Source: Mycolicibacterium anyangense
GTDB lineage: Bacteria; Actinomycetota; Actinomycetes; Mycobacteriales; Mycobacteriaceae
Length of the DNA stretch: 64,000 nt
Direction of reading: 5' to 3'
Assembly (NCBI RefSeq): GCF_010731855.1
Contig: NZ_AP022620.1
Coordinates: forward strand, 496,001 to 560,000
The first letter of the stretch is position 1. Every line of letters starts with the position of its first letter. Below are positions 8,856 to 16,597 of this stretch, one piece after another. The translations under genes were made by a program, and so were the position numbers. The notes beneath the pieces were generated by a model. The model saw only the letters and a program-made list of their open reading frames with translations, did not search any database and was not told the DNA's origin.

Positions 8856-9052
8856 TGAAGATCCGCGTCGACACCACCAAGTGCTCGGGCATCGGGATGT
8901 GCGAAATGCTGGCGCCCGACCTCTTCGAGATCGGCGAGGACGGCCAGTCGCACGTGCTGGCCACCGCGGATGACCATGCCGGTGCCGACCCGAGCCTGGC
9001 CGCCGAAGCCGCATCCAACTGTCCCACCGGCGCGATCACCATCGAAGACTGA
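8855..9052 (+). CDS. Small 3Fe-4S type ferredoxin (P450 partner)
   Basis: A 65-residue ferredoxin passing electrons to a cytochrome P450. The cluster pattern is C-x5-C (CSGIGMC, residues 10-16) with a distant Cys-Pro (NCPTG), as in mycobacterial single-cluster ferredoxins of the CxxXxxC-n-CP type. The variable residue is Ile here; His is common at that place. Its start overlaps the aldehyde dehydrogenase stop, and the 7Fe-ferredoxin reductase follows after 22 bases, so a complete redox chain for the P450 at 10733 is encoded next to it. Confidence 0.92.
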   Translation: MKIRVDTTKCSGIGMCEMLAPDLFEIGEDGQSHVLATADDHAGADPSLAAEAASNCPTGAITIED

Positions 9053-9074
9053 ACCGCCGGCCCGCTAGAGAGGC

Positions 9075-10670
9075 ATGCCCATGGCCTTCGTCATCACCCA
9101 GAACTGTTGCACCGACGCCAGTTGCGTCCCGGTGTGTCCCGTCGACTGCATCCGGCCCGTTCCCGGTCCGGACGGGACGGCCGCACCCATGCTCTATATC
9201 GATCCCACGACATGTGTGGACTGCGGGGCATGTGAGGCGGTCTGCCCGGTAGGCGCGATCTATCACGAGGACGACGTTCCGCAGTCGCAGGCGCGATTCA
9301 CCACGATCAACGCCGACTACTTCGCCGCCGAACCGCTGGTGGTCCGGCCGAACCCGGCGAAGTGGGAACCCGCTGTACTGGGGCGTGACACGCTGCGGGT
9401 GGCAGTCGTCGGTGCCGGTCCGGCCGCGTGCTACGCCGTTGCAGACCTGGCGCTGACCGCTGGCGTGGAAGTCGATGTGTTCGACCGTCTTCCGACACCG
9501 TTCGGGTTGGTGCGCTTCGGTGTCGCCCCCGACCACCAGCGGACCAAAGACGTGGTCGATGTGTTCGAGACCGCGCTGGCCAGTCCCAACGTCCGGTGCT
9601 TCTTCAACGTGACGGTCGGACGTGACGTCACCCACGAACAGTTGATGGCCACCCACGATGCGGTGATCTACGCCGTGGGCGCCTCCCGTACCCGCGATCT
9701 GGGCATCCCCGGCGAACAGTTGCCCGGCAACATGGGCGCTGCCGACTTCGTGAGCTGGTACAACGGTCATCCCGACCTTGCCGGGCTGGAGGTGGACCTC
9801 AGTGGTTCGCGCGTGGTGATCGTCGGCAACGGCAACGTGGCACTCGATGCGGCCCGGATGCTGGTTCTGGATGCCGACCAACTGGCCGCCACTGACATCG
9901 CCGATCACGCGCTGCAGCAGCTGGCCGGTAGCGGTGTGCGTGAGGTGGTCATCCTGGGCCGGCGAGGTGCCGCCGACGGTGCGTTCTCGGTCGGCGAACT
10001 GCTGGCGCTCGGTGGCATCCCCGGTGTGGATGTCGTCGTGGAGGGCGAGCTGGGCGAGCGGCCCGATGATCACGAGCGCGCGCTGAAGTTCGACATCGTC
10101 AGCGAATATGCCGGGCGCGCAACGAATCCGGACAACCGGCGCATCGTGCTGCGGTTCGGGACACGTCCCGTGCGGGTGCTGGGAGTCGATCGTGTGGAGG
10201 GCGTCGAGGTCGCCGATGGGAGCGGTAGCCACCCCATCGAGACATCGTTGGTGTTGCGCTCGATCGGTTACCGCGGCACCCCGATCGACGGCCTGCCGTT
10301 CGACGAAGAAGCCGGGCTGGTCCCCAATGACGGCGGTCGCGTGGTCGATGCCGGTGCTGTGGTGCCGGGCGTCTACGTGATCGGCTGGATCAAGCGGGGA
10401 CCCAAGGGCGTCATCGGCACGAACAGGTTGTGCGCCAGGGAGACTGTCGCCAACCTGCTCGCCGACGTCCGCAACGGAGCCCTGCCCGAACCGGAGCAGC
10501 CGGCCCGCCTGGATGCCGAGGCTCTGAGCGAAAGCGGGGTGGCCGTCGTCGATCTGGCCGGCTGGCATCTGATCGACGGTCTCGAGCGGCGACTGGGGGC
10601 GCAGGCATCACGCCCGCGGGTCAAGATCGTCGACCGCGATGCCCTACTGGCGGCCGCCAGCGTCCCCTGA
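9075..10670 (+). CDS. 7Fe ferredoxin fused to ferredoxin-NADP reductase (FprB-like)
   Basis: A 531-residue two-domain flavoprotein. Residues about 1-80 are a seven-iron ferredoxin with two Cys clusters (CCTDASCVPVCPVDCIRP and CVDCGACEAVCPVGAI). Residues about 105-530 are an adrenodoxin-reductase-type domain with an FAD loop (VAVVGAGPAACYAVADL), PFGLVRFGVAPDHQ, an NADP loop (VVIVGNGNVALDAARML) and GWIKRGPKGVIGTN. The architecture is that of M. tuberculosis FprB (Rv0886). GAGAGG precedes ATG 9075; ATG 9081 is an equal alternative. It would move electrons from NADPH to the adjacent ferredoxin and P450. Confidence 0.92.
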   Translation: MPMAFVITQNCCTDASCVPVCPVDCIRPVPGPDGTAAPMLYIDPTTCVDCGACEAVCPVGAIYHEDDVPQSQARFTTINADYFAAEPLVVRPNPAKWEPAVLGRDTLRVAVVGAGPAACYAVADLALTAGVEVDVFDRLPTPFGLVRFGVAPDHQRTKDVVDVFETALASPNVRCFFNVTVGRDVTHEQLMATHDAVIYAVGASRTRDLGIPGEQLPGNMGAADFVSWYNGHPDLAGLEVDLSGSRVVIVGNGNVALDAARMLVLDADQLAATDIADHALQQLAGSGVREVVILGRRGAADGAFSVGELLALGGIPGVDVVVEGELGERPDDHERALKFDIVSEYAGRATNPDNRRIVLRFGTRPVRVLGVDRVEGVEVADGSGSHPIETSLVLRSIGYRGTPIDGLPFDEEAGLVPNDGGRVVDAGAVVPGVYVIGWIKRGPKGVIGTNRLCARETVANLLADVRNGALPEPEQPARLDAEALSESGVAVVDLAGWHLIDGLERRLGAQASRPRVKIVDRDALLAAASVP

Positions 10671-10732
10671 CAACCCCCGAAAACCCCCGAACCCCACTAC
10701 AACCGATCGCGAAAGCCCGTGGAGGCAGCAGT

Positions 10733-12010
10733 ATGAGTACCCAACTCGGCACCGCTTCGTCGACCAGCACCGAGCGCCCACCTTTCGACCCGGTGAGCAT
10801 CTCGTCGCTCGACTTCTGGGCGCAGAGCTTCGACGAGCGCGAGAAGGCGTTCAAGATCCTGCGCAACGAACGCCCGGTGAGCTGGCACCGTCCGATCGAG
10901 GGCTCGATGATGGAGCCGGAGATCGACGGCGTCTGGGTGGTCACCCGACACGAGGACGTCGCCTACGTCAGCAAGAACCCCGAGCTCTTCTGCTCGGGTC
11001 AGGGCATCACCTTCGAGGCGGTACCCGAGGAGATGCTCGACGCCACGCAATCCTTCCTCGGCATGGACGGCGCGGCGCATTCCAGCCTGCGCCGGCTGGT
11101 CAGTTCCGTCTTCACCCCGCGCCAGGTCGCCAAGATCAAGGACCAGATCGACCACCAGGCGAAGTCGATCGTCGACGATCTCCTCGAGACCAAGGACGGC
11201 GATTTCGTCCAGCAGGTCTCCAAGCGGCTGCCGATGTGGACCATCTACGACATGCTCGGGCTGCCCGAGGAGCAACGCGACCACGCGGCGCAGCTTGCCG
11301 AGGGCATGGTCTCGTGGGCCGACCCCGACGTCGCGGCCGGGCGTGAGCCCGGCGAGGTCCTCACCGACTCCCTGGTCGGCCTGCTCGATATCGGCATGGG
11401 TCTGGCCCAGGCGAGGCGGGAGAAGCCCGAGAACGACCTGATGACCTCGCTGGTGCAGGCCGAAGTCGACGGCCGCAGGCTCACCGACGACGAACTCGGC
11501 CCCTACTTCGTCCTGCTCTCGGTCGCCGGAAACGACACCACCAAGACCACGACCACGTTCTCCACGATCGCGCTGGATCGCTTTCCCGAGCAGAAGGCGT
11601 TGCTGCAGAAGGACTTCGACGGGCACATCAAGCTGGCGATCGAGGAGTTCGTCCGGTGGACCACGCCGGTCATGACCTTCCGTCGCACCGCGACCCAAGA
11701 CACCGAACTGCATGGCCAGCACATCCGGCAGGGGGACTGGGTGACCATGGTGTACTCCTCAGCCAACCGCGACGAGCGAGTCTTCGCCGACCCCTACACC
11801 TTCGACATCACCCGCTCGCCGAACCCGCACCTCAGCTTCGGGGGTGGCGGCCCACACTTCTGCATGGGCGCGTTCATGGGCAAGATGCAGCTGGAGTCGA
11901 TCTTCCGCGAGCTGATCACCCGTGCGCCGAACCTGCGGGTGGGTGAACCCGAGTATTTGACCGGCAATTTCATCACCGCGGTCAAGCACCTGCCCTACAC
12001 CCTGGATTAG
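10733..12010 (+). CDS. Cytochrome P450
   Basis: A 425-residue soluble bacterial P450 that inserts oxygen into a substrate C-H bond. The I-helix oxygen-activation motif is AGNDTTK (near residue 264), the K-helix has EEFVR, and the haem loop is FGGGGPHFCMG with the thiolate Cys377. GGAGG lies before ATG 10733; an upstream extension overlapping the reductase has no support. It is the last gene of the run and is followed by a strong terminator. Family number and substrate cannot be fixed by eye. Association with an SCP2 protein and hydroxysteroid-like SDR fits a steroid or isoprenoid, as an inference only. Confidence 0.95.
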   Translation: MSTQLGTASSTSTERPPFDPVSISSLDFWAQSFDEREKAFKILRNERPVSWHRPIEGSMMEPEIDGVWVVTRHEDVAYVSKNPELFCSGQGITFEAVPEEMLDATQSFLGMDGAAHSSLRRLVSSVFTPRQVAKIKDQIDHQAKSIVDDLLETKDGDFVQQVSKRLPMWTIYDMLGLPEEQRDHAAQLAEGMVSWADPDVAAGREPGEVLTDSLVGLLDIGMGLAQARREKPENDLMTSLVQAEVDGRRLTDDELGPYFVLLSVAGNDTTKTTTTFSTIALDRFPEQKALLQKDFDGHIKLAIEEFVRWTTPVMTFRRTATQDTELHGQHIRQGDWVTMVYSSANRDERVFADPYTFDITRSPNPHLSFGGGGPHFCMGAFMGKMQLESIFRELITRAPNLRVGEPEYLTGNFITAVKHLPYTLD

Positions 12011-12024
12011 CGAACTCCGCATCG

Positions 12025-12077
12025 GGACGAACGACCGCGGCCGGATACATCACGTCGGCCGCGGTCGTTCGTCCTTT
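12025..12077 (+). terminator. Strong intrinsic terminator after the P450
   Basis: A perfect 19-base inverted repeat (12025-12043 with 12056-12074) with a 12-base loop is followed by TTT. It stands 14 bases after the P450 stop and ends the plus-strand catabolic run where a minus-strand run converges. Confidence 0.88.
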
Positions 12078-12108
12078 GTGTCGGCACGTTGCCGCAACAA
12101 CGGCAAAC

Positions 12109-12150
12109 AGCGAGGCCGTCGACGCTGGTGTCAGCGCCGACGGCCTCGCT
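12109..12150 (-). terminator. Second hairpin, terminator for the converging minus-strand genes
   Basis: Arms 12109-12121 and 12138-12150 are perfectly complementary. The intervening bases form an inner CGCTG-GTGT-CAGCG hairpin, giving an extended stem. It lies 18 bases beyond the stop of the acyl-CoA dehydrogenase on the minus strand. The following minus-strand bases are only moderately T-rich (GTTTGCCGTTGTT). Confidence 0.65.
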
Positions 12151-12167
12151 TGTCCGAGCCGCGGTGA

Positions 12168-13319
12168 TCAGCCTGCCGCGATCTCGCGTCCGATGATCTC
12201 CTTCATGATCTCCGTCGTGCCGCCGTAGATCGTTTGGATGCGGGTGTCGAGATAGGCTCGCGCCACCGGGTATTCGAGCATGTAGCCGTAGCCGCCGTGC
12301 AGCTGCAGGCAACGGTCGATGACACGTTTCTGCAGTTCGCTGACGTACCACTTACCCTTGGCTGCGTCGACCGGGCTCAGCTCGCCGGCGTTGTAGGCCA
12401 GTACGCTCTTGTCGGTGTACGCCTCAGCGACGTCGATCTCGGTGGACATGTCAGCCAATTCGAACCGGATGTGCTGCTTGTCGGTCAGCGGTGCGCCGAA
12501 AGCCTGCCGGCTCTGGCAGTACTCCACGGTCATTTGGTAGATGGCACGGGTGGTGGCCATCGCCTTGGCGGTGACCCCGAGCCGCTCGCGGGGGAGGTGA
12601 CTCATCAAGTACTGCAGGCCTTTTCCGGCCTCGCCCAGCAGATTCGCCGCGGGCACGACCGCGTCGCGGAAGTACAGCTCCGAGGTGTCCTGAGCGGGCA
12701 GGCCGATCTTGTCGAGTTTGCGGCCGCGCTCGAAACCGGGGGTATCCCGCTCGACGACGAACAAGCTCAGCGAGCTCGATCCACCTTCGGGATTGGTCCG
12801 GGCGGCGACCACCAGCACATCGGACATGATCCCGCTGGAGATGAATGTCTTCTGCCCGTTGAGGATCCAGTTGTCGCCCTCTTGGCGGGCGGTGGTGCGG
12901 ATGCCGCGCAGATCCGACCCGGCACCGGGTTCGGTCATGGCCAGCGCACCGATCAGCTCACCTGCGGCGAATCCCGGCAGCCAGCGCGCCTTCTGTTCGT
13001 CGTTGGTCAGGTCGATCAGGTAGTGCAGCACCAGATCGTCCTGCAGGCTCACCGTCAGGCCGAAGGACAGCGCATTGATCCGCGCGACCTCTTCACAGAC
13101 GATCATCCGGTACCGGTAGTCGTTCTCTCCGGCACCGCCGTACTCCTCGGGGATCTGCAGGGCATAGATCCCGGACTTCGCCGCTCTACCGAACACTGAG
13201 CGGTCGATCCACCGTTCGTTGTCCCAGTCGTGTTGGTGGGGAGCGACTTCGCGAGCCAGGAACTCCCGGACTGTCTCGCGGTATGCCTCGTGGTCGGCGT
13301 CGTAAAGTGATCTCTTCAT
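12168..13319 (-). CDS. Acyl-CoA dehydrogenase
   Basis: A 383-residue FAD-dependent acyl-CoA dehydrogenase of beta-oxidation. Motifs in order are PEEYGGAGE, LAMTEPGAGSDLRG, and LQLHGGYGYMLEYPVAR, where the Glu is at the catalytic position of the short/medium-chain group, then IYGGTTEIMKEIIGREI at the end. ATG 13319 was chosen over an upstream in-frame ATG at 13370, which would overlap the thiolase. It starts four bases after the thiolase stop, so the two form an operon in which this enzyme generates an enoyl-CoA and the thiolase cleaves a later product. Confidence 0.93.
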   Translation of the reverse strand: MKRSLYDADHEAYRETVREFLAREVAPHQHDWDNERWIDRSVFGRAAKSGIYALQIPEEYGGAGENDYRYRMIVCEEVARINALSFGLTVSLQDDLVLHYLIDLTNDEQKARWLPGFAAGELIGALAMTEPGAGSDLRGIRTTARQEGDNWILNGQKTFISSGIMSDVLVVAARTNPEGGSSSLSLFVVERDTPGFERGRKLDKIGLPAQDTSELYFRDAVVPAANLLGEAGKGLQYLMSHLPRERLGVTAKAMATTRAIYQMTVEYCQSRQAFGAPLTDKQHIRFELADMSTEIDVAEAYTDKSVLAYNAGELSPVDAAKGKWYVSELQKRVIDRCLQLHGGYGYMLEYPVARAYLDTRIQTIYGGTTEIMKEIIGREIAAG

Positions 13320-13323
13320 GGGC

Positions 13324-14475
13324 TCAGAGCCGTTCGATGATCGTGACGTTGGCCTGACCGCCACCTTCACACATGGTCTGCAGGCCGTAGCGGCCGCCGG
13401 TGCGCTCGAGTTCGTGCAGCATGGTGGTCATCAAGCGGGCGCCGGTGCATCCGATCGGATGGCCCAGGGCGATGGCGCCGCCGTTGGGGTTGACCTTGGC
13501 CGGATCGGCTCCGATGTCGGCCAGCCAGGCGAGCACGACGGGCGCGAACGCCTCGTTGATCTCGACGGTGTCGATGTCGTCGATCGACATCCCGGCGCGC
13601 TTGAGTGCGTGCTCGGTGGCCGGGATCGGGGCGGTCAGCATCATCACCGGATCGGCTCCCCGCACGGACATGTGGTGGATGCGGGCCCGGGGGGTGAGGC
13701 CGAATCGATCGACGGCCGCTTTCGATGCCACCAGCAGTGCGGCGGCGCCGTCGGAGATCTGGCTGGCCACCGCGGCTGTCAGCACACCACCCTCGACCAG
13801 GGTGGGCAGGGTCGCCATCTTCTCCAGCGAGGTGTCGGCGCGGGGGCCCTCGTCGACGCTGATGCCCTTGAACTCGGTGATCTCGCGGGTGAACCGTCCC
13901 TCGGCGATCGCCTCCAGTGCGCGGCGATGGCTCTCCAGTGCGAAGCGTTCGTTGTCCTCGCGGCTGAGCTTCCACTTCTCGGCGATCATCTCCGAGCCGC
14001 GGAACTGTGAGATCTCCTGGTCGCCGTAGCGTGCCTGCCAGCCTTCACAGTCCGTCCACGGGTCGGACGACCCGAAGGGCTCACCGGCGTTGAACGCGCA
14101 CAGGATCGGGTACTGGCTCATCTTCTGCACGCCGCCCGCGATGATCAGATCCGACGTTCCGCTCATCACGGCCTGGGCGGCGAAATGTACGGCCTGCTGC
14201 GCCGAACCGCACTGACGGTCGATCGTGACGCCGGGGACGGACTCCGGCAGGCCGGCGGCCAGGGCGGAGGTGCGCGCGATATCGCCCGCCTGCGAGCCGA
14301 TGTTGTCCAGGCAGCCCAGGATCACATCGTCGATGGCGGCCGGATCGATGTCGTTTCGTCCGACGATTGTCTTGATGACGTGCGCGGCCATATCGGCGGG
14401 ATGGGCGTCGGCGAAACCGCCCTTGCGCCTGCCTACCGCGGTTCGAGTTGCATCAACGATGAAAGCCTCAGTCAT
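13324..14475 (-). CDS. Acetyl-CoA acetyltransferase (thiolase)
   Basis: A 383-residue degradative-type thiolase cleaving beta-ketoacyl-CoA with CoA. The acyl-accepting nucleophile is Cys89 in DRQCGSAQQA. The substrate-binding His is in GGAIALGHPIGCTGA, and the second catalytic Cys is in CEGGGQANV at the C-terminus. It is the first gene of a two-gene operon with the acyl-CoA dehydrogenase. An AT-rich element (14481-14500) ends five bases before its ATG, so the leader must be very short if TATGTT is the -10. Which fadA subtype it is cannot be decided here. Confidence 0.94.
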   Translation of the reverse strand: MTEAFIVDATRTAVGRRKGGFADAHPADMAAHVIKTIVGRNDIDPAAIDDVILGCLDNIGSQAGDIARTSALAAGLPESVPGVTIDRQCGSAQQAVHFAAQAVMSGTSDLIIAGGVQKMSQYPILCAFNAGEPFGSSDPWTDCEGWQARYGDQEISQFRGSEMIAEKWKLSREDNERFALESHRRALEAIAEGRFTREITEFKGISVDEGPRADTSLEKMATLPTLVEGGVLTAAVASQISDGAAALLVASKAAVDRFGLTPRARIHHMSVRGADPVMMLTAPIPATEHALKRAGMSIDDIDTVEINEAFAPVVLAWLADIGADPAKVNPNGGAIALGHPIGCTGARLMTTMLHELERTGGRYGLQTMCEGGGQANVTIIERL

Positions 14476-14480
14476 GCGGA

Positions 14481-14500
14481 TTAATTTAACATAGAATCAA
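14481..14500 (-). promoter_or_regulatory. AT-rich element before the thiolase
   Basis: On the minus strand it reads TTGATTCTATGTTAAATTAA, five bases before the ATG. It agrees with the SCP2 element at 16 of 20 positions and with the acyl-CoA dehydrogenase element at 15900-15919 at 15 of 20. Outer bases form a weak dyad (TTrATT/AATyAA). It contains a TATGTT hexamer of the TANNNT -10 type. Confidence 0.45.
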
Positions 14501-14612
14501 AAACAGGAAAAGGCTTGAGGTCAGACCTGGCGAAGCGGCCGTAGAGCATTCGGCGCGCCACCCCGATGGGGGTGACGCGCCGGGCTTCGGAGCCTCGTGG
14601 GATCACATGCCG

Positions 14613-14728
14613 CCCACGTCTGATGTCGGCATCAGATGCCTCCAGCGTCGGATGTCGGCATCAAATGCCTCCCACGTCTGATGTCGGCATCAGATGCCTC
14701 CCACGTCTGATGTCGGCATCAAATGCCT
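14613..14728. repeat. Four tandem copies of a 29-base unit overlapping a gene 3' end
   Basis: Units are 14613-14641, 14642-14670, 14671-14699 and 14700-14728. Copies 1 and 3 are identical; copies 2 and 4 carry CAAATG for CAGATG, and copy 2 has three further changes. Each unit holds GGCAT-CAR-ATGCC, a small perfect hairpin, and a near-palindromic GATGTCGGCATC. The last copy includes the TGA (14719-14721) of the minus-strand acyl-CoA dehydrogenase, so the array looks like serial duplication of that gene's tail. No spacers separate the units. Confidence 0.92.
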
Positions 14729-15879
14729 CCGCGGGCCACCAGCTGCGCAGCGATGACGTTGCGCTGGATCTCGTTGGTGCCCTCGCCGACGATCATCAGC
14801 GGTGCGTCGCGGAAGTAGCGTTCGACGTCGTACTCCGTCGAGTAGCCGTAGCCGCCGTGGATGCGCACGGCGTTCAGGGCGATCTCCATGGCGACCTCGG
14901 AGGCGAACAGCTTGGCCATGCCGGCCTCCATATCGGCGCGTTCGCCACTGTCATACCGCTGCGCGGCGTGCAGGGTGAGCTGGCGGGCCGCCGTCAGCTT
15001 GGTTGCCATGTCGGCCAGGTAGTGGCCGATGGCCTGGTGTTTCCAGATCGGCTGCCCGAAGCTCTCGCGGTCCTGGGCGTAGGCTAGGGCGTCTTCGAGT
15101 GCGGCGGTGGCTACGCCGAGAGCCCGCGAGGCGACCTGGATACGGCCGGTCTCAAGGCCTTTCATCATCTGCCCGAATCCCTTGCCGGGCACGCCGCCGA
15201 GGATCGCCGATGTGGGGATGCGGTAGTCGTCGAAGGACAGCTCACAACTCTCTACCCCCTTATAGCCGAGCTTGGGAAGGTCGCGGGATACCGTCAGCCC
15301 CGGGCCGTGTTCGACCAGCACCACCGAAATGCCGCTGTGCTTCGGAGTGGCCTTGGGGTCGGTCTTGCAGAGCAGGGCGATGAGCCCGGAGCGCCTGGCG
15401 TTGGAGATCCACGTCTTGGACCCGTTGATGACCAGCTCGTCGGTGCCATCGACGGGTAGCGCCGTCGTGATCATGTTCTGCAGATCCGAACCGCCACCCG
15501 GTTCGGTCAGCGCCATCGTGGCGCGCAGATCGCCGGTCGCCATCGCCGGCAGGTACGTGGTGCGTTGTTCTTCGGTGCCGAACAGCGAGATCAGCTTGGC
15601 CACGACGGTGTGGCCGCCCATCGCGCCGGCCAGGCTCATCCAGCCGCGGGCCAGCTCCTGGGTGACGAGCACGTAGCAGGCCGTCGAGACGGGTGACCCG
15701 CCGTACTCCTCGGGCACGGCCAGTCCGTAGATACCGATCCGCTTCATCTGTTCGATCCACGCCTCCGGATAGGTGTTGGCGTGCTCGACGTCTCGAATGG
15801 TCGGCTTGACGTCCCGGTCGATGAATGACCGGACGGTCTCGACGAGCAGGTTCTCTTCCTCGGTCAGCAGATTCGGCAT
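14719..15879 (-). CDS. Acyl-CoA dehydrogenase
   Basis: A 386-residue FAD enzyme of acyl-CoA oxidation. Motifs are VPEEYGGSPVS, MALTEPGGGSDLQN near residue 125, and VRIHGGYGYSTEYDVERYFRDAPLMIVGEGTNEIQR near the C-terminus. The last contains the catalytic Glu (STEYDVER), RD and GTNEI, so it is a complete family member. The stop codon sits inside the last unit of a 29-base tandem repeat. The upstream region (15880-15925) is AT-rich and carries the shared element. About 240 bases, mostly the repeat array, separate it from the thiolase downstream on the same strand. Confidence 0.93.
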   Translation of the reverse strand: MPNLLTEEENLLVETVRSFIDRDVKPTIRDVEHANTYPEAWIEQMKRIGIYGLAVPEEYGGSPVSTACYVLVTQELARGWMSLAGAMGGHTVVAKLISLFGTEEQRTTYLPAMATGDLRATMALTEPGGGSDLQNMITTALPVDGTDELVINGSKTWISNARRSGLIALLCKTDPKATPKHSGISVVLVEHGPGLTVSRDLPKLGYKGVESCELSFDDYRIPTSAILGGVPGKGFGQMMKGLETGRIQVASRALGVATAALEDALAYAQDRESFGQPIWKHQAIGHYLADMATKLTAARQLTLHAAQRYDSGERADMEAGMAKLFASEVAMEIALNAVRIHGGYGYSTEYDVERYFRDAPLMIVGEGTNEIQRNVIAAQLVARGGI

Positions 15880-15899
15880 GACGGCACCATACCGCTGTT

Positions 15900-15919
15900 T
15901 TTATTTCATGTTAAATAAT
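15900..15919. promoter_or_regulatory. AT-rich dyad upstream of the acyl-CoA dehydrogenase
   Basis: TTATTTCATGTTAAATAA is an imperfect palindrome (TTATTT-N6-AAATAA). Read on the plus strand, the 20-base window matches 15 of 20 positions of the thiolase element. It lies 20 bases upstream of the minus-strand start at 15879. Confidence 0.45.
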
Positions 15920-15973
15920 GTGCCGTCGCCCAGGCGGTGCGAGGAGTCCTCCGGCGCGCCCGTGACCACACCC

Positions 15974-16570
15974 TCACGCTGGGGTGAGGGCTGCGCGCGC
16001 CTGATCGCGTGCCCGTTCCAGTGTTTCGGCAATGTCGGCGCCGGCCATGCCGACAACCCATGCAAAGGCGTGGCCGATGCCGGTCGCCATCAGATCGGCG
16101 GCGATGTCGGACGGAGTCCTGGTGTCGACGATGGACCCGTCCGCCTGTCCCGCGCTGGCGGCGGCGGCCAGATCTGTACGCAGGGTCTGCAACTGGCTGG
16201 TGATGCGAGGGCGAATCACCTCGGCGTCGTGGACGGCTTCGAAGCTGATCACGAACATCGCGCGCAGGGTGTCCGGGTCATCGCGCGCGAATGAAATCAG
16301 CGCGTCCAGCGGGCTGAGCAGAGCGTCGAGCGCAGTGGGGCCCGGGTCGGTTCGTACGGCAATCCGCTCTTGGTAGTACTTGGCGAGGACATAGTCCAAG
16401 AGTGCCTCTTTGGTGCCAAAGCGTTCGGCGAGCATCGCCCGGCTGTAGCCGGCACGGATGCCGATGTCTTTTGCTGTGGTCCGGCTGAATCCCTGCTCGG
16501 CGATCAGTTCGATGGCGGCAGCGGCCAGTCGACGCGAGGATTCCGCGACTCGTTCCCGTTGTGTCCGCAT
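15974..16570 (-). CDS. TetR/AcrR family transcriptional regulator
   Basis: A 198-residue repressor-type protein. The N-terminal helix-turn-helix is visible at residues about 10-55 (AAAIELIAEQGFSRTTAKDIGIRAGYSRAMLAERFGTKEALL). The remainder is a helical ligand-binding and dimerisation domain without recognisable ligand motif. It is in the same orientation as the acyl-CoA dehydrogenase, beginning 691 bases upstream of it, and lies 27 bases after the phosphotransferase-like gene. It is a candidate regulator of the local acyl-CoA genes and of the dyads near them, but no direct evidence links them. Confidence 0.9.
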   Translation of the reverse strand: MRTQRERVAESSRRLAAAAIELIAEQGFSRTTAKDIGIRAGYSRAMLAERFGTKEALLDYVLAKYYQERIAVRTDPGPTALDALLSPLDALISFARDDPDTLRAMFVISFEAVHDAEVIRPRITSQLQTLRTDLAAAASAGQADGSIVDTRTPSDIAADLMATGIGHAFAWVVGMAGADIAETLERARDQARAALTPA

Positions 16571-16597
16571 GACCGCATGGTCTCACGTGTGCCGGGC

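Noticed and set aside
14613-14728. CRISPR-like repeat array
   Set aside because: The 29-base units abut each other without spacers, and no cas genes are present. It is a tandem repeat.
14476-15925. KstR operators (TnnAACnnGTTnnA) at the thiolase and acyl-CoA dehydrogenase promoters
   Set aside because: AAC or GTT half-sites occur in the AT-rich elements but the full spaced palindrome is not met.
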